Shown here: positions 1-7,126 of the stretch, piece after piece
Layout: each line of letters opens with the position of its first letter
How positions within the stretch are numbered: position 1 is the first letter of the stretch
DNA from: an uncultured Clostridia bacterium
GTDB taxonomy: Bacteria > Bacillota > Limnochordia > Darwinibacteriales > DTU012
Direction of reading: 5' to 3'
NCBI GenBank assembly: GCA_900019385.1
Contig: FIZJ01000006.1
Location: 1-64,000, forward strand
DNA length: 64,000 bases
Translations under genes and position numbers: made by a program
The notes under the pieces: generated by a model
Database searches by the model: none
Told to the model about the DNA's origin: nothing
The model's input: the letters and a program-made list of their open reading frames with translations, nothing else

Positions 1-47
1 AACAAAAAAGGAACGAGGCTTTTAAAGATTTGTTCATCTGGGAGTAG
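1..47 (+). CDS. possible 3' end of an upstream gene
   Basis: Reading frame 3 stays open from the window edge to a TAG at 45-47 and would end in QKRNEAFKDLFIWE. It stops just before the ribosome binding site of the first pseudopilin gene, as expected for an upstream operon member. The piece is too short to identify, and another frame ending at 51 is equally possible. Confidence 0.25.
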   Translation, partial: QKRNEAFKDLFIWE

Positions 48-70
48 GTGAAGGTGGAGGTTGTCCCGAT

Positions 71-415
71 ATGGGCGGTTTTTGGACGGATGAATCCGGT
101 TTGACATTGTTGGAAGTTGTTGTGGCTTTGGTGCTGATATCTCTGATCACGACAGCTTTTGTTCCCATGATCGCTGCTAGCGTCAAGTTTATCAATCGAG
201 CGTGGGAGCGCTATCAGTATTACACCGAAGCCCGCAGCCAAATGGAAATCCAGATGGCGAAAGCAGCTCAAGGGGTTGCGGTCGGCAGATCTGCCAAGTT
301 TCCCATCAAACCAGAAAGCGAAAGCGGCCCGCCGGTGATGGTTGATGGAGTGACGATCGAGGTGGGCGAAGAGGGTAAACTTGTGGTTTTCATTCCTAAT
401 AAGGTCAATAAGTAG
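71..415 (+). CDS. type IV pilus / type II secretion-like pseudopilin
   Basis: A 114-residue prepilin-like protein. It has a short charged leader ending in Gly, then LTLLEVVVALVLISL, the standard class III signal: cleavage after Gly, Glu at mature position 5, and a hydrophobic helix. The rest is a short globular domain of about 70 residues, so it is a minor pseudopilin rather than a major pilin. GGAGG at 56-60 supports the ATG at 71. The next pseudopilin starts 11 bases after the stop, which implies one transcript. The processing enzyme is probably the prepilin peptidase at 3270-3977. Whether it serves DNA uptake, adhesion or secretion cannot be told from the sequence. Confidence 0.85.
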   Translation: MGGFWTDESGLTLLEVVVALVLISLITTAFVPMIAASVKFINRAWERYQYYTEARSQMEIQMAKAAQGVAVGRSAKFPIKPESESGPPVMVDGVTIEVGEEGKLVVFIPNKVNK

Positions 416-426
416 AAGGTGGCAGT

Positions 427-1314
427 GTGAGGCAAGTGTGGGACAATGACAAAGGGTTGACCCTGATCGAACTAATGATTGCTTTGAGCCTTTTGGGGCT
501 GGTTGTATCCGGCGGCTACTCTATTTTCTACTTCGCGCACCAATCCTTTGTCAAGTCCACCATCACCGCAGACATTCAGCGGGACATGCAGTTGGCGCTG
601 ATTCAGATGGCCAACAGCCTTCGGACTGCCTACCAGGCAGAGTATTTTGACACTCGTGCCAATTCACTGCCCAGGCTGGAGGATCTTCAGCCTGACGAAA
701 TCATTATCCTGATCCAAAACGGTAAACTGGTAATGTACAAGACCCCGGCTCCTGTCGTCCTGGCTGGAGGGCATGAGGATTTGGCTCAATATGAAGTGAT
801 ATTCCGGCCGGTGTGGGACAGCGGAGTGCTGTTGCAAAACGTTGTTGAGGTCGAGCTGAAAGCTGGGGATAATCAGATGGCTGTCAGTGTCATGCTGCTT
901 AATCTTCGGGACAAGGCTATCGAAGGGGATCCAGGTGCGGGTGCCGACGCTTTTCGGTATAGAGCGGTGCGAAGCCTTGATGACTTGGAAGAAAACGGTG
1001 GTGGACAGGACCTGCCGGCCAGGTGCTTTATCGCCACAGCCGTGTATGGTTCTGAAGCATGGCCCACAAACACACTGCGCCGGTTCAGGGATAGAGTCCT
1101 GCTGCCCACAAGCATCGGCCGGGCCGCTGTAGATTTGTATTACATCTATTCACCATATGTGGCTGTTTTGTTGGGGAAAAGCCATCTGCTGAGGTGGATT
1201 GCGGGCACAGCCCTAGTTCCGTTTGTGGTTGTGGCTTTTATCTGCGTAAACTGGCAGTGGGTTCTTCTTGCCGCTTTTGCTGCAGCGCTGCTGAGGCACA
1301 GGCGCAGGTTATAA
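427..1314 (+). CDS. pseudopilin with C-terminal CFI-box domain
   Basis: A 295-residue protein with a GTG start and the RBS GAAGGTGG just upstream. Residues 1-35 carry a second class III prepilin signal (leader ending DNDKG, then LTLIELMIALSLLG). Residues about 35-165 are a pseudopilin-type globular region. From about residue 200 there is a CFI-box domain: CFIATAVYGS, then an LRRFRDRVLL segment, then YYIYSPYVAVLLG. It finishes with hydrophobic segments and a basic tail (RHRRRL). The CFI-box is a recurrent C-terminal module of unknown function on exported proteins; fusion to a pseudopilin is unusual. The stop overlaps the convergent gene by 6 bases. Confidence 0.8.
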   Translation: MRQVWDNDKGLTLIELMIALSLLGLVVSGGYSIFYFAHQSFVKSTITADIQRDMQLALIQMANSLRTAYQAEYFDTRANSLPRLEDLQPDEIIILIQNGKLVMYKTPAPVVLAGGHEDLAQYEVIFRPVWDSGVLLQNVVEVELKAGDNQMAVSVMLLNLRDKAIEGDPGAGADAFRYRAVRSLDDLEENGGGQDLPARCFIATAVYGSEAWPTNTLRRFRDRVLLPTSIGRAAVDLYYIYSPYVAVLLGKSHLLRWIAGTALVPFVVVAFICVNWQWVLLAAFAAALLRHRRRL

Positions 1315-1731
1315 AACAGGGCCGGTTTTTTGCTTCCTTTTCAGCGTTAGGAAAGAGTAGTACAATATGACGCTCATTGCAATCAGTACGCCGAGGATTA
1401 AGTAATCAGCCAGCATCAAACTGCTCCGCAGTTTGAGATTCACAAACTGAACAAACGCGTAGATCATAACCTGGATAGCGGTCACCAGCAGAAAATACCG
1501 CAAGCTCTTTTCTATATATAGATGTTGAATCAGCAGTATAACAGCGATGACGATCAAACCTAAAACCAGCATGGCGGCTTTGTCCATAAGATTGATCAGA
1601 TAGCGGTTCCAGCCAAGGCTTTGCATCATCAAAAGGTTTACACCCCGGAACAGCAGGTAGCAGTAAACACAGATTCCAGTGCTGATCAACCATAGAACGT
1701 ACTTGCCGAATCCTCGCAGGAAATCTTTCAC
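1309..1731 (-). CDS. small integral membrane protein, unknown function
   Basis: A 140-residue protein with about four predicted transmembrane helices: around YVLWLISTGICVYCYLLF, MLVLGLIVIAVILLI, FLLVTAIQVMIYAFV and LILGVLIAMSVILYYSF. It ends with a basic tail. I chose the GTG at 1731 because GGAGG lies six bases upstream; a further GTG at 1758 is in frame but has no good RBS. I do not recognise a family. It converges on the pseudopilin gene, overlapping its 3' end, and stands alone on the minus strand, so it is probably not part of the pilus operon. Confidence 0.6.
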   Translation of the reverse strand: MKDFLRGFGKYVLWLISTGICVYCYLLFRGVNLLMMQSLGWNRYLINLMDKAAMLVLGLIVIAVILLIQHLYIEKSLRYFLLVTAIQVMIYAFVQFVNLKLRSSLMLADYLILGVLIAMSVILYYSFLTLKRKQKTGPVL

Positions 1732-1846
1732 TGACTGCCGACCTCCACGTGCTAACACATTATCTAAACCTAAGTCATTTTTCTCCAGTTTCTTGCTGTT
1801 TCCTTGCGCTGATTTTGAAAAAAATCACATATTTCCGGATAAATAC

Positions 1847-1876
1847 TTTACAATAATTTGACAAATATGATAAAAT
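1847..1876 (+). promoter_or_regulatory. candidate sigma-A promoter of the decayed regulator gene
   Basis: TTTACA at 1847-1852 and TAAAAT at 1871-1876 with 18-base spacing, in an AT-rich stretch 43 bases before the ATG at 1920. A TTGACA at 1858-1863 is also present but has no suitably spaced -10. Confidence 0.4.
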
Positions 1877-1919
1877 GGACACGAAATGGAAGCGCAATGG
1901 TCTGTGAGGCGCTGCTGTT

Positions 1920-2693
1920 ATGGCAAAGCTGGGGGTTGGCAAAGTGAAAAATCTGGTTGTGGACGAGCATAGTCCTGAACGCCAAAACCTTGCACGCATG
2001 ATTGAGTTGATGGGGTACGAAGCACTTACTTCAGCCAGCAGCGAGGAAGGCTTCGCCATATGGCGCATGGAAGGGCCGAGAATAGTGATTGCCAATGAAG
2101 CACAACCTTTGGTCAATGGGCTCGAGCTTTGCCAGCGCATCAGCCGCAGAAGGCAGCCGCTATACATATATCATGATTCTGACCGCCCGGGCTGATACCG
2201 ATGCCATTGTCCAGGCTTTGGACTCGGGCGCCGATAATTATCTTGCCAAACCGTATTCCCTGGCAGAACTGAAGGCCAAGCTGAGTGTCGGTGAACGGAT
2301 TGTGGAGATCGAAAGCCGCGACACGGTAATTTTCGCCATATCCAAACTTGAATCGGATACGACAAATTAATGGCTACGTGCAATCACCAGCTAAAGACGG
2401 ATTATCTGCAAATGGGAGCCGAAATTGCTCTAAGCCATCACGAGAAGTGGGACGGCACCGGGTACCCATATGGTTTGATGGGCGAGGAAATTCCGTTAAG
2501 CGCTTGTATTGTGGCAATCGCCGACGTTTATGATGCCTTGATCAGCAAGCGAGTCTACAAGAATGCATACCCGCACGGTGTATCCAGAGCGATTATCGTG
2601 AACAGTGCCGGAAAACACTTTGATCCGGTGATTGTGGATGCTTTCTTGGCTCTTGAGAAACAGTTTGTCGAGATACAACAGCGGTACAAATAG
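1920..2693 (+). pseudogene. decayed response regulator / HD-GYP phosphodiesterase
   Basis: Three pieces of one gene. 1920-2165 encodes the first part of a receiver domain (NLVVDEHSPERQNL, then GLELCQRI). Around 2160-2170 the frame shifts by one base and continues as the receiver C-terminus (ILTARAD, GADNYLAKPY) up to a stop at 2370. From 2370, in the original frame, comes only the last third of an HD-GYP domain (HHEKWDGTGYP, ADVYDALISKRVYK, HFDPVIVDAF). The HD motif and the first half of the HD-GYP domain are missing, so there is a deletion as well as the frameshift. The receiver phosphoacceptor Asp appears as Asn (IVIANE). Intact relatives hydrolyse c-di-GMP; this one should be inactive. Confidence 0.8.
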
Positions 2694-2721
2694 TGAGCTT
2701 TGCGCAAAGGAGAGTGACAGC

Positions 2722-3267
2722 ATGGCTGTGGGCAAGCTGGACTATACGGTACACAACTACATGGAAGACATTGTCGCAGAACTTATAGCCCAAAGGCAAA
2801 TGGAGGATACGGATTTTGAGTTCTGCGAACGATGCTTGATGGACATTAGTGCCATTATGCTAAACGCTCTTGAGCCGCAATACGTTAAAGTAAAGGCAAA
2901 GCTGGCCGAACTTGATGAAGCTGCGGTAGCGAACCTCAACAGACTGCTTGACGAAGCGGCGCGGCAGGTAAAAGCCAATCCTCACCACGGCCGGGATGAC
3001 AACGGAGGCTATCATCTTGAGAACTTCAGCGAAAGAATGGTCAAGCAGGTCCTGGAAGAATTTCTGGCAAACCAGTCGGAAATTGAGTTGGAACCGGATA
3101 TGATCCCGTTGGTGGCGGCGATGGTGTTGAATCAAACCAAGCCGCGCTATGCCGTAACGACACGCGGAGGGGCTTACAAGCGCCTGGCGCAGCTGGATCA
3201 TCAGTTTATTCCGATGACCATTTCGTGTATCTACAACGTGATCAAACAGCTGAAGGACATGAATTAA
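2722..3267 (+). CDS. tandem ComFB-domain protein
   Basis: A 181-residue protein made of two ComFB-like units, at residues 8-88 (VHNYMEDIVAELI, FCERCLMDISAIMLNALEPQYV) and 97-178 (HLENFSERMVKQVLEEFL, MVLNQTKPRYAV). Family ComFB proteins usually have one unit of about 90 residues. The first unit keeps the CxxC pair (C35, C38); the second has lost it. ComFB was named from the Bacillus comF operon, and cyanobacterial members have been reported as c-di-GMP receptors. ATG at 2722 follows AAAGGAGAG. The prepilin peptidase starts three bases after the stop, and the remnant of a c-di-GMP phosphodiesterase lies just upstream, so a role in c-di-GMP control of pili or competence is plausible. Confidence 0.75.
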   Translation: MAVGKLDYTVHNYMEDIVAELIAQRQMEDTDFEFCERCLMDISAIMLNALEPQYVKVKAKLAELDEAAVANLNRLLDEAARQVKANPHHGRDDNGGYHLENFSERMVKQVLEEFLANQSEIELEPDMIPLVAAMVLNQTKPRYAVTTRGGAYKRLAQLDHQFIPMTISCIYNVIKQLKDMN

Positions 3268-3269
3268 AC

Positions 3270-3977
3270 ATGGGCATGGTGTTTTTCGTCTTAGGCCTCG
3301 TTTTCGGCAGTTTCATCAATGTTTTGATTTGGCGAATTCCAAGAAGGGAATCTATTGTTTTTCCTGGATCGCACTGCCCAGATTGCGGCAAGACACTCAG
3401 TGCCAGAGAGCTGATTCCAGTTGTTAGCTATCTCATCCAAAAAGGGAAGTGCATCCACTGCGGCCGGAGAATAAGCTGGCAGTATCCGGCTGTCGAGCTG
3501 ATCACAGCTGTTGGATTCGCGTTTTATCAGTGGAGAGAACCTTCCTGGGCAGCTTTGGTGTCCAAACTTATACTGTTCTCGCTCCTGATTGTTGCTGCCG
3601 CCATCGACTTGAGACACAAAAGGCTGCCGAATGTGATTACAATTCCCGGAATGGTGCTTGGTATGATACTCGCATTTGCCGGTTGGTCGGTCCCTATTGG
3701 GTCGAGCTTGCTGGGGTTAATGGTGAGCGGCGGCCTATTGATGGCAATTGCGCTGCTAACCAAAGGAATGGGTATGGGAGACGTCAAGCTTGCAGCGTTG
3801 ATTGGCGCCTTTATCGGGCCTTGGCCGGCTTTAGCTTCGATTTTCATCGCAAGCTTAGCGGGAGCTGTGGTTGGCTCTATTTACCTTTTGATCACCAAAC
3901 AGGGGCGCAAGACTCCGATTCCTTTCGGACCTTTCTTAGCCTTTGGGGCGTTGATTGGGTCTGAGATCTTTTTATAG
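3270..3977 (+). CDS. pilD: prepilin peptidase / N-methyltransferase
   Basis: A 235-residue membrane aspartyl protease that cleaves class III signal peptides and N-methylates the new N-terminus. It has the complete layout: N-terminal FGSFINVLIWRIPRRES, two CxxC pairs in the cytoplasmic loop (CPDC, CIHC), and both catalytic Asp motifs (AAIDLRHKRLPN and GMGDVKLAALIGAF). Several transmembrane helices follow in the usual order. ATG at 3270 lies two bases after the comFB-like stop, so the genes are probably cotranscribed. The two pseudopilins at the start of the window are the obvious local substrates. A terminator follows. Confidence 0.95.
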   Translation: MGMVFFVLGLVFGSFINVLIWRIPRRESIVFPGSHCPDCGKTLSARELIPVVSYLIQKGKCIHCGRRISWQYPAVELITAVGFAFYQWREPSWAALVSKLILFSLLIVAAAIDLRHKRLPNVITIPGMVLGMILAFAGWSVPIGSSLLGLMVSGGLLMAIALLTKGMGMGDVKLAALIGAFIGPWPALASIFIASLAGAVVGSIYLLITKQGRKTPIPFGPFLAFGALIGSEIFL

Positions 3978-3998
3978 GCAGCTGAAAACAAATCACAC

Positions 3999-4036
3999 AA
4001 ACCAGCGGAAGCCAGCGCTGAAGCTGGTTTTTTGTT
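3999..4036 (+). terminator. rho-independent terminator after prepilin peptidase
   Basis: AAACCAGC at 3999-4006 pairs with GCTGGTTT at 4023-4030, followed by a T-rich run. This closes the pilus-related cluster. Confidence 0.75.
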
Positions 4037-4107
4037 TTTCACACTTCAATTCCCAGGTGAATAGAATACAGGAGAAATTGACTATATGGTAATTAAGGAG
4101 GAGTTTG

Positions 4108-5106
4108 ATGTCAAAACAGGGGTGGATTACGATCATCTGTCTGGCGGTGGCCGTCGCGCTGCTTCTTGGCGGTATTGCTGAAGCACAAGCATTGGAAAAG
4201 GTCACGCTCAGCGAAGTAGTCCGTTCGGTATTCTATGCACCGCAGTACATTGCCCTGGCACTTGGCTATTTTGAGGAAGAAGGGTTGGACGTCCAACTGG
4301 AAACGGCTTGGGGTGCGGACAAAGGAGCAGCGGCGCTGATTTCCGGTTCGGTGGATATTGGATTCTTCGGGCCGGAAGCTGCACTGTACATTTACCAGCA
4401 GGGGTCGCCTGAACGGATTGTAGGGTTTGCCCAGCTGACTTGCAGAGATGGTTCTTTCTTCATGACCAGGGATTTGGATGAAAACTTCCATTGGGACAAT
4501 GTGCGGGGCAAAACGATTATCGGCGCCCGCTTGGGCGGAGTGCCTCAGATGGTCTTGGAATGGGTCTTGAAAAAACATGGTATCCAGCCGTTCGTCGATG
4601 TGGAAATACTGACGCATTTCGCCTTCGAGGCAGCCTTGGGAGCGTTTCAAGCAGGAGTGGGCGACTATATTGCCCAGTTCGAGCCGGCCATGAGCCAAAT
4701 TGAGCTGATGGGTGGAGGAAAAGTAGTCGCGTCGCTCGGTGCTGAAGCAAACCCGATTACTTACACAGTCTACCATGCGCGAGAGTCCACGCTCAACGAG
4801 AAACGGGAAATGCTGATCAAGTTCACAAAGGCACTGCACCGTGGCCAAATCTGGGCGGCCCTCCATACCGCTGAGGAAATCGCGGAAGTGGTAGCCCCGT
4901 TTTTCCCGGAAATCGACAGTCAGGTCCTGATCAACACAATCCACAACTATAAGACAATCGAAGCTTGGCAGCAAACACCAGTCATCTCCGAAGACGGATT
5001 CCGCTTTTTACAGGAGGTGATGCATGCCGCAGGAGAGCTGCTGGAGTTTGTTCCCTTTGATCATTTGATGGATAACTCCATTGCAGAAGCGGCACTGGCC
5101 AACTAA
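4108..5106 (+). CDS. ABC transporter substrate-binding protein, NMT1/SsuA family
   Basis: A 332-residue exported solute-binding protein of the NMT1/THI5/SsuA type. After the signal peptide come RSVFYAPQYIALALGYFEEEGLDV, a family hallmark, and ISGSVDIGFFGPEAALYI. Relatives bind nitrate, sulfonates, taurine or pyrimidine precursors; the ligand cannot be assigned here. AAGGAGGAG at 4095-4103 selects the ATG at 4108. The signal peptide (helix about residues 6-24) ends AEAQAL and has no lipobox Cys, although in monoderm Bacillota these proteins are normally lipoproteins. The ATPase and permease genes follow, with a hairpin in between. Confidence 0.9.
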   Translation: MSKQGWITIICLAVAVALLLGGIAEAQALEKVTLSEVVRSVFYAPQYIALALGYFEEEGLDVQLETAWGADKGAAALISGSVDIGFFGPEAALYIYQQGSPERIVGFAQLTCRDGSFFMTRDLDENFHWDNVRGKTIIGARLGGVPQMVLEWVLKKHGIQPFVDVEILTHFAFEAALGAFQAGVGDYIAQFEPAMSQIELMGGGKVVASLGAEANPITYTVYHARESTLNEKREMLIKFTKALHRGQIWAALHTAEEIAEVVAPFFPEIDSQVLINTIHNYKTIEAWQQTPVISEDGFRFLQEVMHAAGELLEFVPFDHLMDNSIAEAALAN

Positions 5107-5109
5107 GCG

Positions 5110-5134
5110 ATGCCCCTCACGGGGCATTCTTTTT
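5110..5134 (+). terminator. intra-operon hairpin after the binding-protein gene
   Basis: ATGCCCC at 5110-5116, loop TCAC, GGGGCAT at 5121-5127, then TCTTTTT. It sits between the binding-protein gene and the ATPase gene. It probably acts as a partial terminator, so that the binding protein is made in excess over the membrane complex. Confidence 0.7.
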
Positions 5135-5150
5135 GGAAGGGGGATATTCC

Positions 5151-5924
5151 ATGGCCAAACTAGTGATAAAGAACGTGTCCCTGAAATACCACACGGTGGA
5201 AGACGAGATCGAAGCCTTGCGCGACTTCAACCTGGAGGTTGAGCCCAGAGAGTTCATCAGCATCGTCGGTCCCAGTGGGTGCGGCAAGTCAACGCTCTTG
5301 TCCTTGATTGCCGGATTGATGAAACCAACCACCGGGTCAATCATTCTAGACGGCAGCCCGATTACGGGGACGACCCAAAAAATCGGGTATATGCTGCAGC
5401 AAGATTATCTGTTCGAGTGGCGCACAATTCTGGACAACGCGCTTTTAGGACTGGAAGTGATGCGCCGCAAGACAGATGAAAGTGTCGCTCAAGTAAAGCA
5501 AATGCTGAAGGATTACGGGCTTAGTGGCTTTGAACACAGTTACCCCCATCAGCTGAGCGGAGGAATGCGGCAGCGTGTGGCGCTGATCCGCACTTTGGCA
5601 ACGGAGCCTGATTTGCTGCTTCTTGATGAACCATTTTCCGCGTTGGATTATCAGACTCGGTTGGCAGTGGGGGAAGATGTATGCCGGATCCTATGTCAGC
5701 ATCAAAAGACCGTGATCATGGTCACTCACGACATCGCAGAAGCGATCAGCATGGCCGATCGGGTTATCGTTTTGACGTCAAGGCCGGGGCGGGTCAAAAG
5801 TGAGCATGTGATCGATTTCGGCCCGGAATACAACCACTCATCGCCCCTGAAAAGAAGGGAATCACCTCGGTTTCGCGAGTACTTCGCAGCGATTTGGAAG
5901 GAGTTGAACAGCAGTGAACAGTAA
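5151..5924 (+). CDS. ABC transporter ATP-binding protein, SsuB/TauB type
   Basis: A 257-residue ATPase subunit that powers import for the flanking binding protein and permease. Motifs in order: Walker A GPSGCGKST (residues 40-48), Q-loop MLQQDYLF, signature LSGGMRQRV, Walker B LLLLDEPFSALD, and the switch His in VTHDIAEA. These and its length match the nitrate/sulfonate/taurine family. The strong RBS GGAAGGGGG at 5135-5143 selects the ATG at 5151; an upstream TTG overlaps the terminator hairpin and was rejected. It overlaps the permease gene by 11 bases. Confidence 0.93.
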   Translation: MAKLVIKNVSLKYHTVEDEIEALRDFNLEVEPREFISIVGPSGCGKSTLLSLIAGLMKPTTGSIILDGSPITGTTQKIGYMLQQDYLFEWRTILDNALLGLEVMRRKTDESVAQVKQMLKDYGLSGFEHSYPHQLSGGMRQRVALIRTLATEPDLLLLDEPFSALDYQTRLAVGEDVCRILCQHQKTVIMVTHDIAEAISMADRVIVLTSRPGRVKSEHVIDFGPEYNHSSPLKRRESPRFREYFAAIWKELNSSEQ

Positions 5925-6723
5925 AAAAGGGTACTCACTGGAGCACCGCAAGTATTTGCGGCGGATCCGGGTCAGGCAGCGGACCATCCTCGTTCTTCAA
6001 ATACTACTTTTGATCAGCGTCTTCGCCCTTTGGGAGATCGCCGCAGCTTACGGTTGGATTAATCAGTTTATAACTTCCAAACCTTCCCGCGCCTGGACAG
6101 CGGCGGTCAATTTGTTCAATAGGGGAGAATTGTGGCGCCATCTTGGTTACACTATTGGCGAGACAGTTTTGGGATTCACTGTCGGGACTATGGCGGGGAT
6201 TGTAATCGCAGCTGCGCTGTGGTGGTCTGATTTTATCTCGCGGATTCTGGATCCGTATATAGTGATTCTCAACAGTGTGCCCAAGGTAGCTTTGGGGCCG
6301 ATCTTCATTGTTTGGTTGGGCACAGGGTTGAAAGCGGTTGTAGCTATGGCTGTCGCCACATCGATCATTGTCACCATCATGGTGGTGCATAACGGTTTCA
6401 AAAACATCGATCCGAACAAAATAAAGCTGATGCGCACTTTTGGTGCGTCCAGACTGCAGATCTTCACCAAAGTCGTCATACCTGCCAGTGTGCCAACTAT
6501 GATATCGGCGTTGAAAGTCAGTGTCGGTCTGTCTTTGGTGGGGACGATTGTCGGTGAGTTTCTCGGATCCAAAGCCGGATTGGGATATTTGATTGTCTAC
6601 GGCGGCCAGATTTTCAACATGTCGCTGGTCATGGCGGCGGTGATCATGCTTTCGGTCGTTTCAGCGCTCTTGTACTACCTGGTTGTTCTTTTGGAGCGGA
6701 AAATTGTGAGATACAACCGATGA
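5914..6723 (+). CDS. ABC transporter permease, SsuC/TauC type
   Basis: A 269-residue inner-membrane permease with about six helices. It contains the ATPase-contacting EAA-type loop around TFGASRLQIFTKVVIPASVPTMISALKVSVG. GTG at 5914 follows GGAAGGAG and overlaps the end of the ATPase gene, indicating translational coupling. Together with the two upstream genes it forms a complete three-component importer. No TPP riboswitch or sulfur regulatory element was seen upstream, so the substrate remains open. Confidence 0.92.
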   Translation: MNSKKGYSLEHRKYLRRIRVRQRTILVLQILLLISVFALWEIAAAYGWINQFITSKPSRAWTAAVNLFNRGELWRHLGYTIGETVLGFTVGTMAGIVIAAALWWSDFISRILDPYIVILNSVPKVALGPIFIVWLGTGLKAVVAMAVATSIIVTIMVVHNGFKNIDPNKIKLMRTFGASRLQIFTKVVIPASVPTMISALKVSVGLSLVGTIVGEFLGSKAGLGYLIVYGGQIFNMSLVMAAVIMLSVVSALLYYLVVLLERKIVRYNR

Positions 6724-6801
6724 GAACCGGTGAAATTATTTTCGTCACAAGGCAGGAAATGTTTCTTTTTCCGCCAAAATACTAACCAGGGGGTGTTGAC
6801 A

Positions 6802-7017
6802 TTGAACGTCATGTATCAATTGGATGACTATTTTGTCAGAATCCGGGAAGATTCGTCAGGCAGGTTGAAACTGACTGTGTGGAACCAGTATGGGGACAAG
6901 GTGGTTAGTGATTATATCAGTGCCGCTACATCAGATTATGTGTGGACGAGCATCGCTAAGAACAGTTCTGAGTCTGTGGTTGAGAACGTCAAGTGCAAAT
7001 TGATGGGAACATGTTGA
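6802..7017 (+). CDS. small hypothetical protein
   Basis: A 71-residue protein of unknown family, mixed polar, with no membrane segment and two Cys near the C-terminus (VKCKLMGTC). The preferred start is TTG at 6802, seven or so bases after AGGGGGTG; ATG at 6811 is an alternative. It follows the permease with a gap of about 80 bases and precedes the alcohol dehydrogenase. The sequence TTTTCGTCACA occurs before it (6739-6751 region) and again before the dehydrogenase. No function is assigned. Confidence 0.5.
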   Translation: MNVMYQLDDYFVRIREDSSGRLKLTVWNQYGDKVVSDYISAATSDYVWTSIAKNSSESVVENVKCKLMGTC

Positions 7018-7126
7018 GCGTGAAGATTACTGTTGTTGTGACAGTTGAGATAGATTTTGGGGAATGGCTCTGAAGCCGAAATGGCGACAGAGCTTTTTCG
7101 TCACAGAACAAGAAGGAGGCATAGAG

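Noticed and set aside
4111..4974. Long minus-strand open frame (287 codons)
   Set aside because: It is an antisense shadow of the binding-protein gene, with no start signal and no family features.
4108..6723. Thiamine-precursor (ThiXYZ) role for the ABC transporter
   Set aside because: The NMT1-like family fits, but no TPP riboswitch precedes it, unlike thiT in the same genome.
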